DNA of 42,639 nt from NCBI GenBank assembly GCA_030698775.1, contig JAUYMJ010000010.1, forward strand, positions 1 through 42,639. Reading direction: 5' to 3'. Under the pieces are notes generated by a model. It had not been told where the DNA came from. It was given only the letters and a program-made list of their open reading frames with translations, and searched no databases. Origin of the DNA: a bacterium (GTDB lineage: Bacteria; Patescibacteriota; Microgenomatia; Levybacterales; UBA12049). The first letter of the stretch is position 1; each line of letters begins with the position of its first letter. Shown here one piece after another: positions 27,959 through 36,170 of this stretch. Position numbers and translations under genes: made by a program.

Positions 27959-28685
27959 CATCCCCTCCATGCTTCTCTGCCCAATAGGTATTTGCCTCAT
28001 AGAGACTCCTGAACGTGCCCGCATCACTCCAATAGCCATTTAAATTCGCCCACCTAAGCTTTCCCGAATCCAAATATTTATTGTTCACCTCGGTAATTTC
28101 GAGTTGCCCTCTCTCAGACGGCTTCAGGCCCTTTATATAAGGAAAGACCTTTGCATCATAGATGTAAAGGCCTGTCACGGCCATATCGCTTGGTGGATTT
28201 TCAGGTTTCTCAATAATCCGAACGATTTTTTTTGGGTCGTCTCTGTCAAATTCTGCAATTCCAAACCGATGCGGATCCTCAACGCTTCTCAAAAAAATAA
28301 CAGCGCCATCATGAAACCTTTTTACTTCGTTTGTAATGTCTGCATCTGTCGTATTATCCCCTAAAATCACGGCAACAGATTCTCCATCGGAAAAATCCTC
28401 TGCGAGCAACAGTGCATCTGCTATTCCCCCATCCGGCTTTGCTTGATAGGCATATTCCAGATGCTTTACTCCGAGTTCCGTACCGTTCTTCAGTACAGCT
28501 AAAAAATGACCGACGTGCGGACCGCTTGTGACAATCATGATATCCGTAATACCGGCACCAACGAGTGTTCTGATCGGGTAATAAATCATCGGTTTGTCAT
28601 AAACCGGGAGAAGGTGCTTGTTCGTTACATGGGTCAGAGGATACAACCTTGTCCCCAAACCACCAGCTAAAATAACCCCTTTCAT
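27951..28685 (-). CDS. rmlA: glucose-1-phosphate thymidylyltransferase (short RmlA type)
   Basis: MKGVILAGGLGTRLYPLTHVTNKHLLPVYDKPMIYYPI. Confidence 0.93.
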   Translation of the reverse strand: MKGVILAGGLGTRLYPLTHVTNKHLLPVYDKPMIYYPIRTLVGAGITDIMIVTSGPHVGHFLAVLKNGTELGVKHLEYAYQAKPDGGIADALLLAEDFSDGESVAVILGDNTTDADITNEVKRFHDGAVIFLRSVEDPHRFGIAEFDRDDPKKIVRIIEKPENPPSDMAVTGLYIYDAKVFPYIKGLKPSERGQLEITEVNNKYLDSGKLRWANLNGYWSDAGTFRSLYEANTYWAEKHGGDDE

Positions 28686-28688
28686 AGT

Positions 28689-28958
28689 TTATTTGAGAAG
28701 AAACAGGGTAAAGTATACAACACTTATGCCCAGCATTCCAATAAGAACATATTCTATCACAACCTTAGCGTGTACATCGTGATGGACATAGTGATGGAGA
28801 ATTGCCCAGGAAACATAGAAGACTGACATAAATACAGTTATTCCCATAATCAAGTTTATGTCATGAAGGCTTTGGAAAACGAGCACAAGACAACTGATAA
28901 GGACAACCAGCAGTCCGGAATAATACCAAAGATGTAGCTTGGTTTTGTAGTTCATCAT
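28689..28958 (-). CDS. small membrane protein, hypothetical
   Basis: 89 aa with three predicted hydrophobic spans; overlaps the CAP gene stop by 4 bp. Confidence 0.65.
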   Translation of the reverse strand: MMNYKTKLHLWYYSGLLVVLISCLVLVFQSLHDINLIMGITVFMSVFYVSWAILHHYVHHDVHAKVVIEYVLIGMLGISVVYFTLFLLK

Positions 28959-29833
28959 ATAATTACTCCTTTTCCGATAAGAATTATCGTTGTTATTACA
29001 ACACTAATAAACATAATTGTATCAATATTGTGTGCAACAATTCGAACAATTTTCTTGTTCTTTAGAATCATTATATCGAGTAATAGAGTAAAGAAGAACA
29101 CAAAAAGCAGAACCAGTGAAATACCTTTAGTCGCATCCTTTACGTCCACGAGAGGCTGCGTTTGGAACGATGCGACCAAAGGTGACTGTTTCGAAATCGC
29201 GACTTGCTCCGCTTGAGGCACCTGTTGCGTTAGATCATTTCCTCTTGCATCTGCAATATCAGACGCCCCTTCTCTTCTCTTCCCAAACATCTCAACAACA
29301 AGCATCGTCTCATCGCCCGTAAGCGTCCCGGGAACGACAGCAAATCCGATATCCTTATAGTTGGGAGACAGCATATTTTCCCTGTGCCCGGGGCTTTGCA
29401 TCCAGGCGTTGATAACGTCAGATGAGGTGCTGAACCCTCTCGCAAGATTTTCACCTGCGTACAGATAATCATACCCTGACGACTTGATAAATACCCATGG
29501 CGTTGTCCCGTTTGGGCTATTGTGCGCCCAATAGTTTCCTGCAAACATATCCGCAGCTTTTTGCGAAGCAGCTTCCGATAATACCGGGTCAAGCTGCACG
29601 GGTGGTAATCCATTTTCCTCCCTTTTCTTGTTTGTCAGAGACAATAACTCCGTTACTGCAATATCAGTACGGAGCCCTAAGATGTCCCCGCGTTTCTCGT
29701 GTAAGAAAGAAAACGAAAACTCTAAAACGAACAGTAGAACAATTACGGCAAGAAGGCTCGTATGGTGGAGAATACGAGCACGATGATTATTTGACTCACG
29801 TGGGAGAAAGAGATGGTGCAGGAAGTCTCTCAT
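28955..29833 (-). CDS. CAP/SCP-like (YkwD-type) domain protein with TM segments
   Basis: LLSLTNKKREENGLPPVQLDPVLSEAASQKAADMFAGNYWAHNSPNGTTPW...AGENLARGFSTSSDVINAWMQSPGHRENMLSPNYKDIGFAV. Confidence 0.94.
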   Translation of the reverse strand: MRDFLHHLFLPRESNNHRARILHHTSLLAVIVLLFVLEFSFSFLHEKRGDILGLRTDIAVTELLSLTNKKREENGLPPVQLDPVLSEAASQKAADMFAGNYWAHNSPNGTTPWVFIKSSGYDYLYAGENLARGFSTSSDVINAWMQSPGHRENMLSPNYKDIGFAVVPGTLTGDETMLVVEMFGKRREGASDIADARGNDLTQQVPQAEQVAISKQSPLVASFQTQPLVDVKDATKGISLVLLFVFFFTLLLDIMILKNKKIVRIVAHNIDTIMFISVVITTIILIGKGVII

Positions 29834-29850
29834 GTACTGTCAGGTATACA

Positions 29851-30165
29851 TTAACTATACACTGGTTGGACAAACGTGCCAACAGGCATTCCGTTGACAG
29901 GGATAGTGAGGAGAAAACCGAGAGTATTTGTGATTGCTACCCCCACTCTGAGGCCAGTAAAAGAACCCGGACCGACGTTTACTTGTATCTCCTGAATATC
30001 TTTCATAGTAAGCTTATGCTTTTGTAAAAGCGTATCTACCAAAGGCAACACGGCCTGTGCTTTTTTCTTATCCATTTTTTCTTTGAGTGTATGCATCTTC
30101 CCGTCAATCCCCAGTGAAACAAACACGAACTCCCTACCTGATGTATCGATTGAAAGCGTAGTCAT
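29851..30165 (-). CDS. tsaB: TsaB, N-terminal half only (104 aa)
   Basis: LSIDTSGREFVFVSLG...KAQAVLPLVDTLLQKHKLTMKDIQEIQVNVGPGSFTGLRVGVAITNTLGF. Confidence 0.88.
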   Translation of the reverse strand: MTTLSIDTSGREFVFVSLGIDGKMHTLKEKMDKKKAQAVLPLVDTLLQKHKLTMKDIQEIQVNVGPGSFTGLRVGVAITNTLGFLLTIPVNGMPVGTFVQPVYS

Positions 30166-30213
30166 ACATGGTATTTTAGCTTGGGGATTGGAAGAAGTAA
30201 ATACGCTGGGCGG

Positions 30214-30672
30214 TTACGGGTTATCGACCTTTTGTTCTACCTCATTTGGGGTAACAGGTTTTATCATCTGCATGAGATGAACGAGTCCGAAAGCAATAAG
30301 GAGATATACGAGCGCAGCGATAATCGTCGACCACTCAAAAATAGAATTTCCGGAGATGGAAACGGGCAGGATACCACTAAATGGCATTGCAAGCGGATTA
30401 CTTAGCGCGTAAACAAGCGTTGTAAATCCGCTTGTTGGGTTTGCACCGAGAGCTTTGAGGACCATACGAAACCCGAGCAAGACCTCAATCACTGCGAGGA
30501 TATACCAAATAATTTGATAGGTCCGGAAAATCGTTTTCTTCTTCTCAAAAACTTGTTGGGGAGGCTCTGTCTTCACTGGCGGAGGAGTTACCTTGGTCGT
30601 CGTCTTCACCACCTGCTGAGGTGCAGCTGTTGAAACCGTCGTCACCTCTTCAGTCTGCTTCGTCTCTTCCAT
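30214..30672 (-). CDS. YggT-family membrane protein
   Basis: YQIIWYILAVIEVLLGFRMVLKALGANPTSGFTTLVYALSNPLAMPFSGI. Confidence 0.75.
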   Translation of the reverse strand: MEETKQTEEVTTVSTAAPQQVVKTTTKVTPPPVKTEPPQQVFEKKKTIFRTYQIIWYILAVIEVLLGFRMVLKALGANPTSGFTTLVYALSNPLAMPFSGILPVSISGNSIFEWSTIIAALVYLLIAFGLVHLMQMIKPVTPNEVEQKVDNP

Positions 30673-30678
30673 AAATGT

Positions 30679-30707
30679 ATAATGTCAGCTGAAATGATTT
30701 TTGTCAA
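30679..30707 (-). promoter_or_regulatory. promoter TTGACA-17-CATTAT, 6 nt from ATG
   Basis: Reverse complement of 30679-30707; ATG at 30670-30672. Confidence 0.8.
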
Positions 30708-30728
30708 GAAATTGAATGCACGGTTCGC

Positions 30729-31313
30729 TCATGCTAGCTCAACGATCACTGCATCTTGGCGAAGAATTTTCCAAGGAGTGACTGAACAGTCGATGACTGT
30801 TGACGCTTGTTTGATAGTACATGCTCCTTCCATAACGAGATCCACTAACTTCACTAGTTCTGGGTCGAGATCTTCAAATGCGTACGGAGTTTTTTGGCCA
30901 TGAAAATTTGCTGAAGGGCCAAGGATTGGCTTTCCGAACCCTTGGATAATAGCTCGGGCAATAGGATGATTTGGGATCCGAACGCCAAGCGTCCCGGTTC
31001 CACCACGAACCAATTGTGGAACTTTCTCAGTTAAACATGGCAAAACAATCGTTAACGCACCCGGCCAGTAAGGCTCAATAAGTTTATCAATAACCTCTCT
31101 CGGGATCGGAAGCAGGTAGTCCTGGGCCATTTTTACCGTATCAACCAATACCGGTGCCGCCTGCGTTTCAGGCCTTCTCCGTATCCGAAACAAGCGCTTA
31201 ATCGCCTCTTCATTATCAATTGCACACCCGATTCCAAAGGCGGTATCTGTAGGAAAGATGATTATTCCTCCTCGCTGTAAAACTCTAACTGCTTGTCTAA
31301 CTTGGTCTTCCAT
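30729..31313 (-). CDS. tsaC: Sua5/YrdC/TsaC threonylcarbamoyl-AMP synthase
   Basis: GGIIIFPTDTAFGIGCAIDNEEAIKRLFRIRRRPETQAAPVLV, PYWPGALTIVL, TLGVRIPNHP. Confidence 0.9.
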   Translation of the reverse strand: MEDQVRQAVRVLQRGGIIIFPTDTAFGIGCAIDNEEAIKRLFRIRRRPETQAAPVLVDTVKMAQDYLLPIPREVIDKLIEPYWPGALTIVLPCLTEKVPQLVRGGTGTLGVRIPNHPIARAIIQGFGKPILGPSANFHGQKTPYAFEDLDPELVKLVDLVMEGACTIKQASTVIDCSVTPWKILRQDAVIVELA

Positions 31314-31322
31314 AATAATTTC

Positions 31323-31408
31323 TCATTGATCTAATTGTTCTAATTTCTAAAAAAATCCCAAATTAAACATTGTTTAGATCAATTAGGTAAATTAGAAATT
31401 AGGTCAAT
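31323..31408. repeat. AT-rich inverted repeat between tsaC and tsaE
   Basis: TTGATCTAATT...CTAATTTCTAA vs TTAGATCAATTAGGTAAATTAGAAATTAGGTCAA. Confidence 0.55.
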
Positions 31409-31845
31409 TTATTTATCGTAATCTTCCTCTTCTCCTCATCCATATACTCAAACCTCACATCAACTCGTTTATTAGGTACATATTCACCCATTTTCTCCGC
31501 CCACTCAATGAGGACGAGGTTTGTCGGATCCTTCATAAGATCAAGGATCCCTAAATCAAGTACCTCTTTAGGATTTTGTACCCGGTAAAGATCAATATGA
31601 TATAAATTTGCAAACTGTAAGGTGGAACTTTTAACTTGTAACGTATAATTACGTATTACAACAAATGTCGGCGATATCATCCGTCTTGTAATCCCAAGTG
31701 CTTTCCCGATGCCTTGGGAAAACGTTGTTTTTCCGCTCCCGAGGTCCCCATAAAGAGCGAGGACATTATTTCCCTGAAGTGAGGCAAGAAGCTTCGCTGC
31801 AAATTTCTTTGTATCCTCTGCTGAGTGAGTAATAATAGTCTTCAT
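31399..31845 (-). CDS. tsaE: TsaE tRNA t6A ATPase
   Basis: ALYGDLGSGKTTFSQGIGKALGI, SPTFVVIRNY, HIDLYR, LIEWAEKMGEYVP. Confidence 0.93.
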   Translation of the reverse strand: MKTIITHSAEDTKKFAAKLLASLQGNNVLALYGDLGSGKTTFSQGIGKALGITRRMISPTFVVIRNYTLQVKSSTLQFANLYHIDLYRVQNPKEVLDLGILDLMKDPTNLVLIEWAEKMGEYVPNKRVDVRFEYMDEEKRKITINKLT

Positions 31846-31863
31846 TTCTATTCATTTATTATA

Positions 31864-32814
31864 CTATATCTCTCCTTCTCTTCGCTTTTTAAGGTAAAAA
31901 TACACCGCCGACAACAGGCTGGCCCCGGCGACCGGCAAAACAACAAAAAGATACGAGGATCCCCCCTGAGGAGTGGTCTCCTCTTCGTTCTCATCCGACA
32001 GCATTTCTGTCGGAGCGAGATTTTTTGTACTTGCCCCCAGAACCGCAGTCGGATAGGTCTTTGTCACAACGGGAATAGAGGTGACATTTCTCACGAGTAA
32101 TGCTCTTGTGGATGGTGAGGTGGATGATAAAGTTGGTGAAGGGTCCGTCTTAGTGGAAGTTGGGGACGTCTTTGTTGGCGTTGGGGTTTTCGTCGGAGTA
32201 GGCGATTTAACAGGTGTAGGAGTTTTTGTGGGTGTCGGAGTTTTGGTGGGCGTTGGGGTTTTCGTCGGCGTCTCCGTTGGGGGAATTATTTGTGCGATGT
32301 CATTGTTTGATTGTCCCTTCGTCGATGAAGAGAGAAGTATAAATGATCCTGTTCCGTCGGGCTTTCTGCCTATTGTTTGCGATTCTGAGGAAGGGGCCGG
32401 GAGTGAAGCAGAGCCATAACCAATACTATCATAATTCGTATTATCGGAGGCGTTAACCAGCCTCACCATATCACTGGGTTTGTCCAATCTGTTGCTGAAA
32501 TCAAATGCTTTTATCTCGCCTGGACCTAAACTTCCCGAGAGAACTACCTTATTGCTCTCTGTACTATCCCGAATCAATAAATTGCCAATATCAACAGGTG
32601 ATGAACTGATATTGACCAATTCCACCCAGTCATCACTTGTGAAACTTGAGAACTCGTTTATGACAACATCCGCTGCAAGCGCAGGAGAAGCACCGTTGAA
32701 GAAGGAAAACAATACGATAGAGAGAAATAACTTCTTTGACGTACTTTCCTGTAGCGTATGCCTAAGAAAGTAAATTTGCAAGAGGAATTGATGTAAGCGC
32801 TCAGGAGTTTCCAA
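31864..32814 (-). CDS. lamin-tail-domain surface protein with Pro/Thr linker and C-terminal TM
   Basis: ADVVINEFSSFTSDDWVELVNISSSPVDIGNLLIRDST; (TPTPTK)n; FVVLPVAGASLLSAVYFYLKKRREGEI; exact start uncertain. Confidence 0.85.
   Translation of the reverse strand: METPERLHQFLLQIYFLRHTLQESTSKKLFLSIVLFSFFNGASPALAADVVINEFSSFTSDDWVELVNISSSPVDIGNLLIRDSTESNKVVLSGSLGPGEIKAFDFSNRLDKPSDMVRLVNASDNTNYDSIGYGSASLPAPSSESQTIGRKPDGTGSFILLSSSTKGQSNNDIAQIIPPTETPTKTPTPTKTPTPTKTPTPVKSPTPTKTPTPTKTSPTSTKTDPSPTLSSTSPSTRALLVRNVTSIPVVTKTYPTAVLGASTKNLAPTEMLSDENEEETTPQGGSSYLFVVLPVAGASLLSAVYFYLKKRREGEI
32149..32283 (-). repeat. 18-bp-period coding tandem repeat encoding T/P/K linker
   Basis: TETPTKTPTPTKTPTPTKTPTPVKSPTPTKTPTPTKTSPTSTK. 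Confidence 0.8.
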
Positions 32815-32820
32815 AACTTC

Positions 32821-32888
32821 GTCATCGCGAGGTCGCCTAAGGCGACCGTGGCGATCTCCTGAGATTGCTTCGCTACGCTCGCAATGAC
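32821..32888. repeat. REP-like palindrome GTCATCGCGAGG...GCTCGCAATGAC, second copy of the 9535 family
   Basis: GTCATCGCGAGGTCGCCTAAGGCGACCGTGGCGATCTCCTGAGATTGCTTCGCTACGCTCGCAATGAC. Confidence 0.85.
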
Positions 32889-32924
32889 GATTTCTTTGTC
32901 AAATCCTGAGGGGTTACGAATCGA

Positions 32925-33791
32925 TTACTTAAGATAACGAAGCACAGCGAGGAATGATGAAAGTGTCCCGAGAATTATCGCAACGATAAATTCTGCAACG
33001 AGTAGCCCAAGCAAGAAAAAAAGCGGCACAGGCAAAAGCGGAATTGATCCGAGAAATGACTGCAGATACGGTGTCGCATATACCAAACCGACCGATGCGA
33101 TAAGCCATCCAAAAAAAGCACCAACAATCCCGTAAAGAATACCCTCAAGGAGAAACGGCCAACGGATGTACCAATTTGTTGCGGAGAGAAGCCGCATAAT
33201 CTCGATTTCATCCCGTTTTTGTGAAATCTTGAAACCAATGATCGTTGCCATAATAAATACCGACACGACCGACAACACCACAATGACGGCAATGCCGATA
33301 CGCCTCAATGCCGTGGTCCATGACGATAACGTTTGGACAACATCTTTCTGAAAAATCACTTCGGAAACGATCGGGGAACTTCTCAGGGAATCGGCAATCG
33401 GCGAGAGGTCATCAATTTTATTCGCAGATACTTCAAGTGATGAGGGCAGGATATCAGACGTTACCAGATCCAACAACAGAGGATCGTTTTTGTTCTGCTC
33501 CCTGTAAATTTTCAGTGCGTCCTGTTTTGAAACGAACTTCACATCGGCGACTTGCTCACTCTGTTTCATGCTCTGTGTCAACGCATCAATATCAGCTTGC
33601 TTGGCATCTGTCTTAAAAAATGCGGTAACCTGTGGCTTGGATTCAAAAAAGGCAATTATCTTTGAGGAACCGATTGTCACCATTGAGAAGATGGATATCG
33701 CAAGAAACGTTAGCATCATGATCATAATTGCCGCTAATGCCTGGTACGGAGATCTTCTGATATGGTTCCATGCTGTTGTCACCGATTTCAT
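32925..33791 (-). CDS. ftsX: cell division protein FtsX
   Basis: four-TM permease with periplasmic domain; ISQKRDEIEIMRLLSATNWYIRWPFLLEGILYGIVGA. Confidence 0.92.
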   Translation of the reverse strand: MKSVTTAWNHIRRSPYQALAAIMIMMLTFLAISIFSMVTIGSSKIIAFFESKPQVTAFFKTDAKQADIDALTQSMKQSEQVADVKFVSKQDALKIYREQNKNDPLLLDLVTSDILPSSLEVSANKIDDLSPIADSLRSSPIVSEVIFQKDVVQTLSSWTTALRRIGIAVIVVLSVVSVFIMATIIGFKISQKRDEIEIMRLLSATNWYIRWPFLLEGILYGIVGAFFGWLIASVGLVYATPYLQSFLGSIPLLPVPLFFLLGLLVAEFIVAIILGTLSSFLAVLRYLK

Positions 33792-34510
33792 TTCAGTACC
33801 CCCTCAGGTTTTACAGTTTCTTTTTCTTTCTTTTCACTATGTGATTTGGGCTTTTCATCTTTTTTGAGAGATCCTTTTTCTAGAGTAATCACACGCTTTA
33901 AGAGACTATTGACGACATCGGTATTGTGCGTTGCCATTACAACGGTCGTCCCAAGTGCATTGATATCCTGGAGAAGCTTCACGATCTCCCAGGAAGTCGT
34001 CGCATCCAGATTGCCTGTCGGCTCATCAGCAAGCAGAATTTCCGGTGAAAAAACAAGCGCTCTCGCTATGGCAGCCCGCTGCAATTCACCACCGGACAGC
34101 TGCACAGGAAATTTATCTTTGTGCTCTCCGATACCGACTTGCTCAAGGATCTTACTCACTTGCTCTTTTGCAGCTTTTTGGTCAAGATTTGCCATTTCTA
34201 AAGGCAGCATAATATTCTCAAAAATCGTCCTGTCCATAAGCATCTTCAGATCCTGAAAGACGACACCAATCCTTTTACGCAGATGGGGAATCTTGCTGTT
34301 TGGGATCTTTGTGATGTCTAAATCACCTAAAAAAATTGATCCCGTTGTCGGGACCATATCGTGTATGAGAAGCCTGAGAAGGGTCGTTTTTCCGGATCCC
34401 GAGGGGCCAACAACAAAGACGAACTCCCCCTTCTCAATTGCGAGTGTGAGTTCAATAAGAGCAGATGCTCCTGTTCCAAATGTTTTTGTTACATTCTCGA
34501 GTCTAATCAT
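33788..34510 (-). CDS. ftsE: cell division ATP-binding protein FtsE
   Basis: VGPSGSGKTTLLRLL, LSGGELQRAAIARALV, LLADEPTGNLD; adjacent to ftsX. Confidence 0.94.
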   Translation of the reverse strand: MIRLENVTKTFGTGASALIELTLAIEKGEFVFVVGPSGSGKTTLLRLLIHDMVPTTGSIFLGDLDITKIPNSKIPHLRKRIGVVFQDLKMLMDRTIFENIMLPLEMANLDQKAAKEQVSKILEQVGIGEHKDKFPVQLSGGELQRAAIARALVFSPEILLADEPTGNLDATTSWEIVKLLQDINALGTTVVMATHNTDVVNSLLKRVITLEKGSLKKDEKPKSHSEKKEKETVKPEGVLK

Positions 34511-34525
34511 GTGAGCAGAAACAAT

Positions 34526-34602
34526 AAATTTCCAATTTCAAATGTCAAATGAAGAAATGTATTGGAAATTGGGTATTTGAAATTGGTATTTATTTGAAAT
34601 TT
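34526..34602. repeat. AT-rich imperfect palindrome upstream of ftsE
   Basis: AAATTTCCAATTTCAAATGTCAAAT ... ATTGGAAATTGGGTATTTGAAATTGGTATTTATTTGAAATTT. Confidence 0.6.
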
Positions 34603-34608
34603 CCTGCT

Positions 34609-35079
34609 TTAGAGGACCTCTACTCGTCCAACATCCATTAACCATCCTGCTTTTCGAGCAGCCTGTGTTTCCCCCCACACCTTCACTTTCTTTCCTTTAA
34701 ACTCAGAAAGGTCAACAAGCGAGGACGTCATATACACATTTTGGCTGACACCTCCCGGACGCTCTAAATGATATTGCCCTTCACCATCTATACCGCCGTC
34801 TTTTAAGACCCCCTCGGCAGTATCTTTAAACGTTTTTGTATCGTTTGAGCCATAGATTTTCCCTTTTTGGACACCTCCTGCCGTTGAAGAACTTGCGCCC
34901 CCTGGGAGAATGCCTCCGCCGCCGCTTTTGGCGAGGACAAAACCGGTCCCGACACCGAGAATAGCCACAACGACGAGAATGATAGCAACTTTCTTCATAT
35001 CAAATTCCTCCTTTGGCAGAAGATCATGCATGATCTTCTCTTCAGGCTCAATTTTCTTTGTAGCATTTTTTTCCTCCAC
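34609..35079 (-). CDS. hypothetical membrane-anchored protein (GTG start)
   Basis: TM segment MKKVAIILVVVAILGVGTGFVLA, Gly/Ser linker, C-terminal small domain. Confidence 0.65.
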   Translation of the reverse strand: MEEKNATKKIEPEEKIMHDLLPKEEFDMKKVAIILVVVAILGVGTGFVLAKSGGGGILPGGASSSTAGGVQKGKIYGSNDTKTFKDTAEGVLKDGGIDGEGQYHLERPGGVSQNVYMTSSLVDLSEFKGKKVKVWGETQAARKAGWLMDVGRVEVL

Positions 35080-35161
35080 GAACTATCACCCAGTAGTAGT
35101 TAACCATATTTTCTAAAACTTTACAACCCCGGAGGCTTTTTTTCGTGAGAAGTACAGGTAG

Positions 35162-36169
35162 CTAAGACAGTTTTCTGAGCTCTTCCTCAATAAACATATC
35201 TAAATCTCCATCCAGCACAGCTTGAGTATTGCCTGTCTCATATTCAGTACGCAAGTCTTTAACCATCTGGTAAGGGTGCAGGACGTAGGAACGGATTTGG
35301 TTGCCCCAACCGGGTGTCTTATACCCTCCTTTCAATTTCGCCTCTTCTTTCCTGCGTTCTTCCTCACGAAGCAGCCACAATTTCGCCCGAAGATGTTTCA
35401 TCGCGTATTCCCTGTTCTGGTTTTGATACCGCTCAGTGGATGCAGTCACGACAATACCTGTTGGCTTATGTTTGATACGAACAGCTGTTGAGACTTTGTT
35501 CACGTTTTGGCCACCATGGCCACCTGCACGAAACGCATCAAATTCAATATCTTCGTCTTTTATTTCAATATCGGGATCCTGATCAATCTGGGGGAGAACC
35601 TCCACAAGGGCAAAAGACGTTTGCCTGAGATTATCCGCATTAAATGGCGACTGACGGACAAGCCGATGCGTCCCTGCCTCATATTTGAGAAACCCATAGG
35701 CGTATTTGCCGTTCACGCTAATAACGACGCTTTTTATTCCCGCTTCTTCACCGGGAGTCTGCTCTATTACCTCATATCCCCAGCCCTTCCGTTCAAAATA
35801 CCTCGTGTACATCCGAAAAAGCATCTCCGCCCAATCCATCGCCTCAGTCCCTCCCTGTCCGGAGTGGATTGAGAGAATTGCTGCGGATTCATCATACTTG
35901 CCGGAGAAAAATAAGAACTCTTCGAGCTTATCGAGCAGTCCTTCAGCCTCTTTTTCATTTCCCTCATCAAGGTAGAGCTTCAAAAGCTCCATCTCTTCGA
36001 TCTCATTTTGAAGGCTAGAGAGCTCTTTCATTTTCTCACCGGCTCCTTTATGGTCCTGCCAAAAATCAGGCATCATGCTTTCACCTGTAAGCTCTTTTAT
36101 TTGCCTTCGCTTTTCATCAAGATCCAGTTTTTTGAGAAGTTTGTTATAGCGGGCCCTAAGTTCTTCCAT
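35162..36169 (-). CDS. prfB: peptide chain release factor 2, no internal frameshift
   Basis: [57 protein letters not shown]. Confidence 0.95.
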   Translation of the reverse strand: MEELRARYNKLLKKLDLDEKRRQIKELTGESMMPDFWQDHKGAGEKMKELSSLQNEIEEMELLKLYLDEGNEKEAEGLLDKLEEFLFFSGKYDESAAILSIHSGQGGTEAMDWAEMLFRMYTRYFERKGWGYEVIEQTPGEEAGIKSVVISVNGKYAYGFLKYEAGTHRLVRQSPFNADNLRQTSFALVEVLPQIDQDPDIEIKDEDIEFDAFRAGGHGGQNVNKVSTAVRIKHKPTGIVVTASTERYQNQNREYAMKHLRAKLWLLREEERRKEEAKLKGGYKTPGWGNQIRSYVLHPYQMVKDLRTEYETGNTQAVLDGDLDMFIEEELRKLS

Positions 36170-36170
36170 A

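Noticed and set aside
29851-30165. tsaB as a frameshifted pseudogene
   Set aside because: Only 17 bp separate its stop from the next gene, so no lost C-terminal half is present; it has a near-start promoter
32149-32283. Possible CRISPR-like or VNTR array
   Set aside because: Short 18-bp repeats without unique spacers, in frame within a surface protein stalk; no cas genes nearby
32081-32419. Gly/Val-rich plus-strand ORF (VGVGVFVGVG)
   Set aside because: It is the antisense reading of the TPTPTK coding repeat, not a separate elastin-like protein
35100-35161. Possible terminator after prfB (CCTCCGGGG region with A/T run)
   Set aside because: No convincing stem of adequate length on either strand
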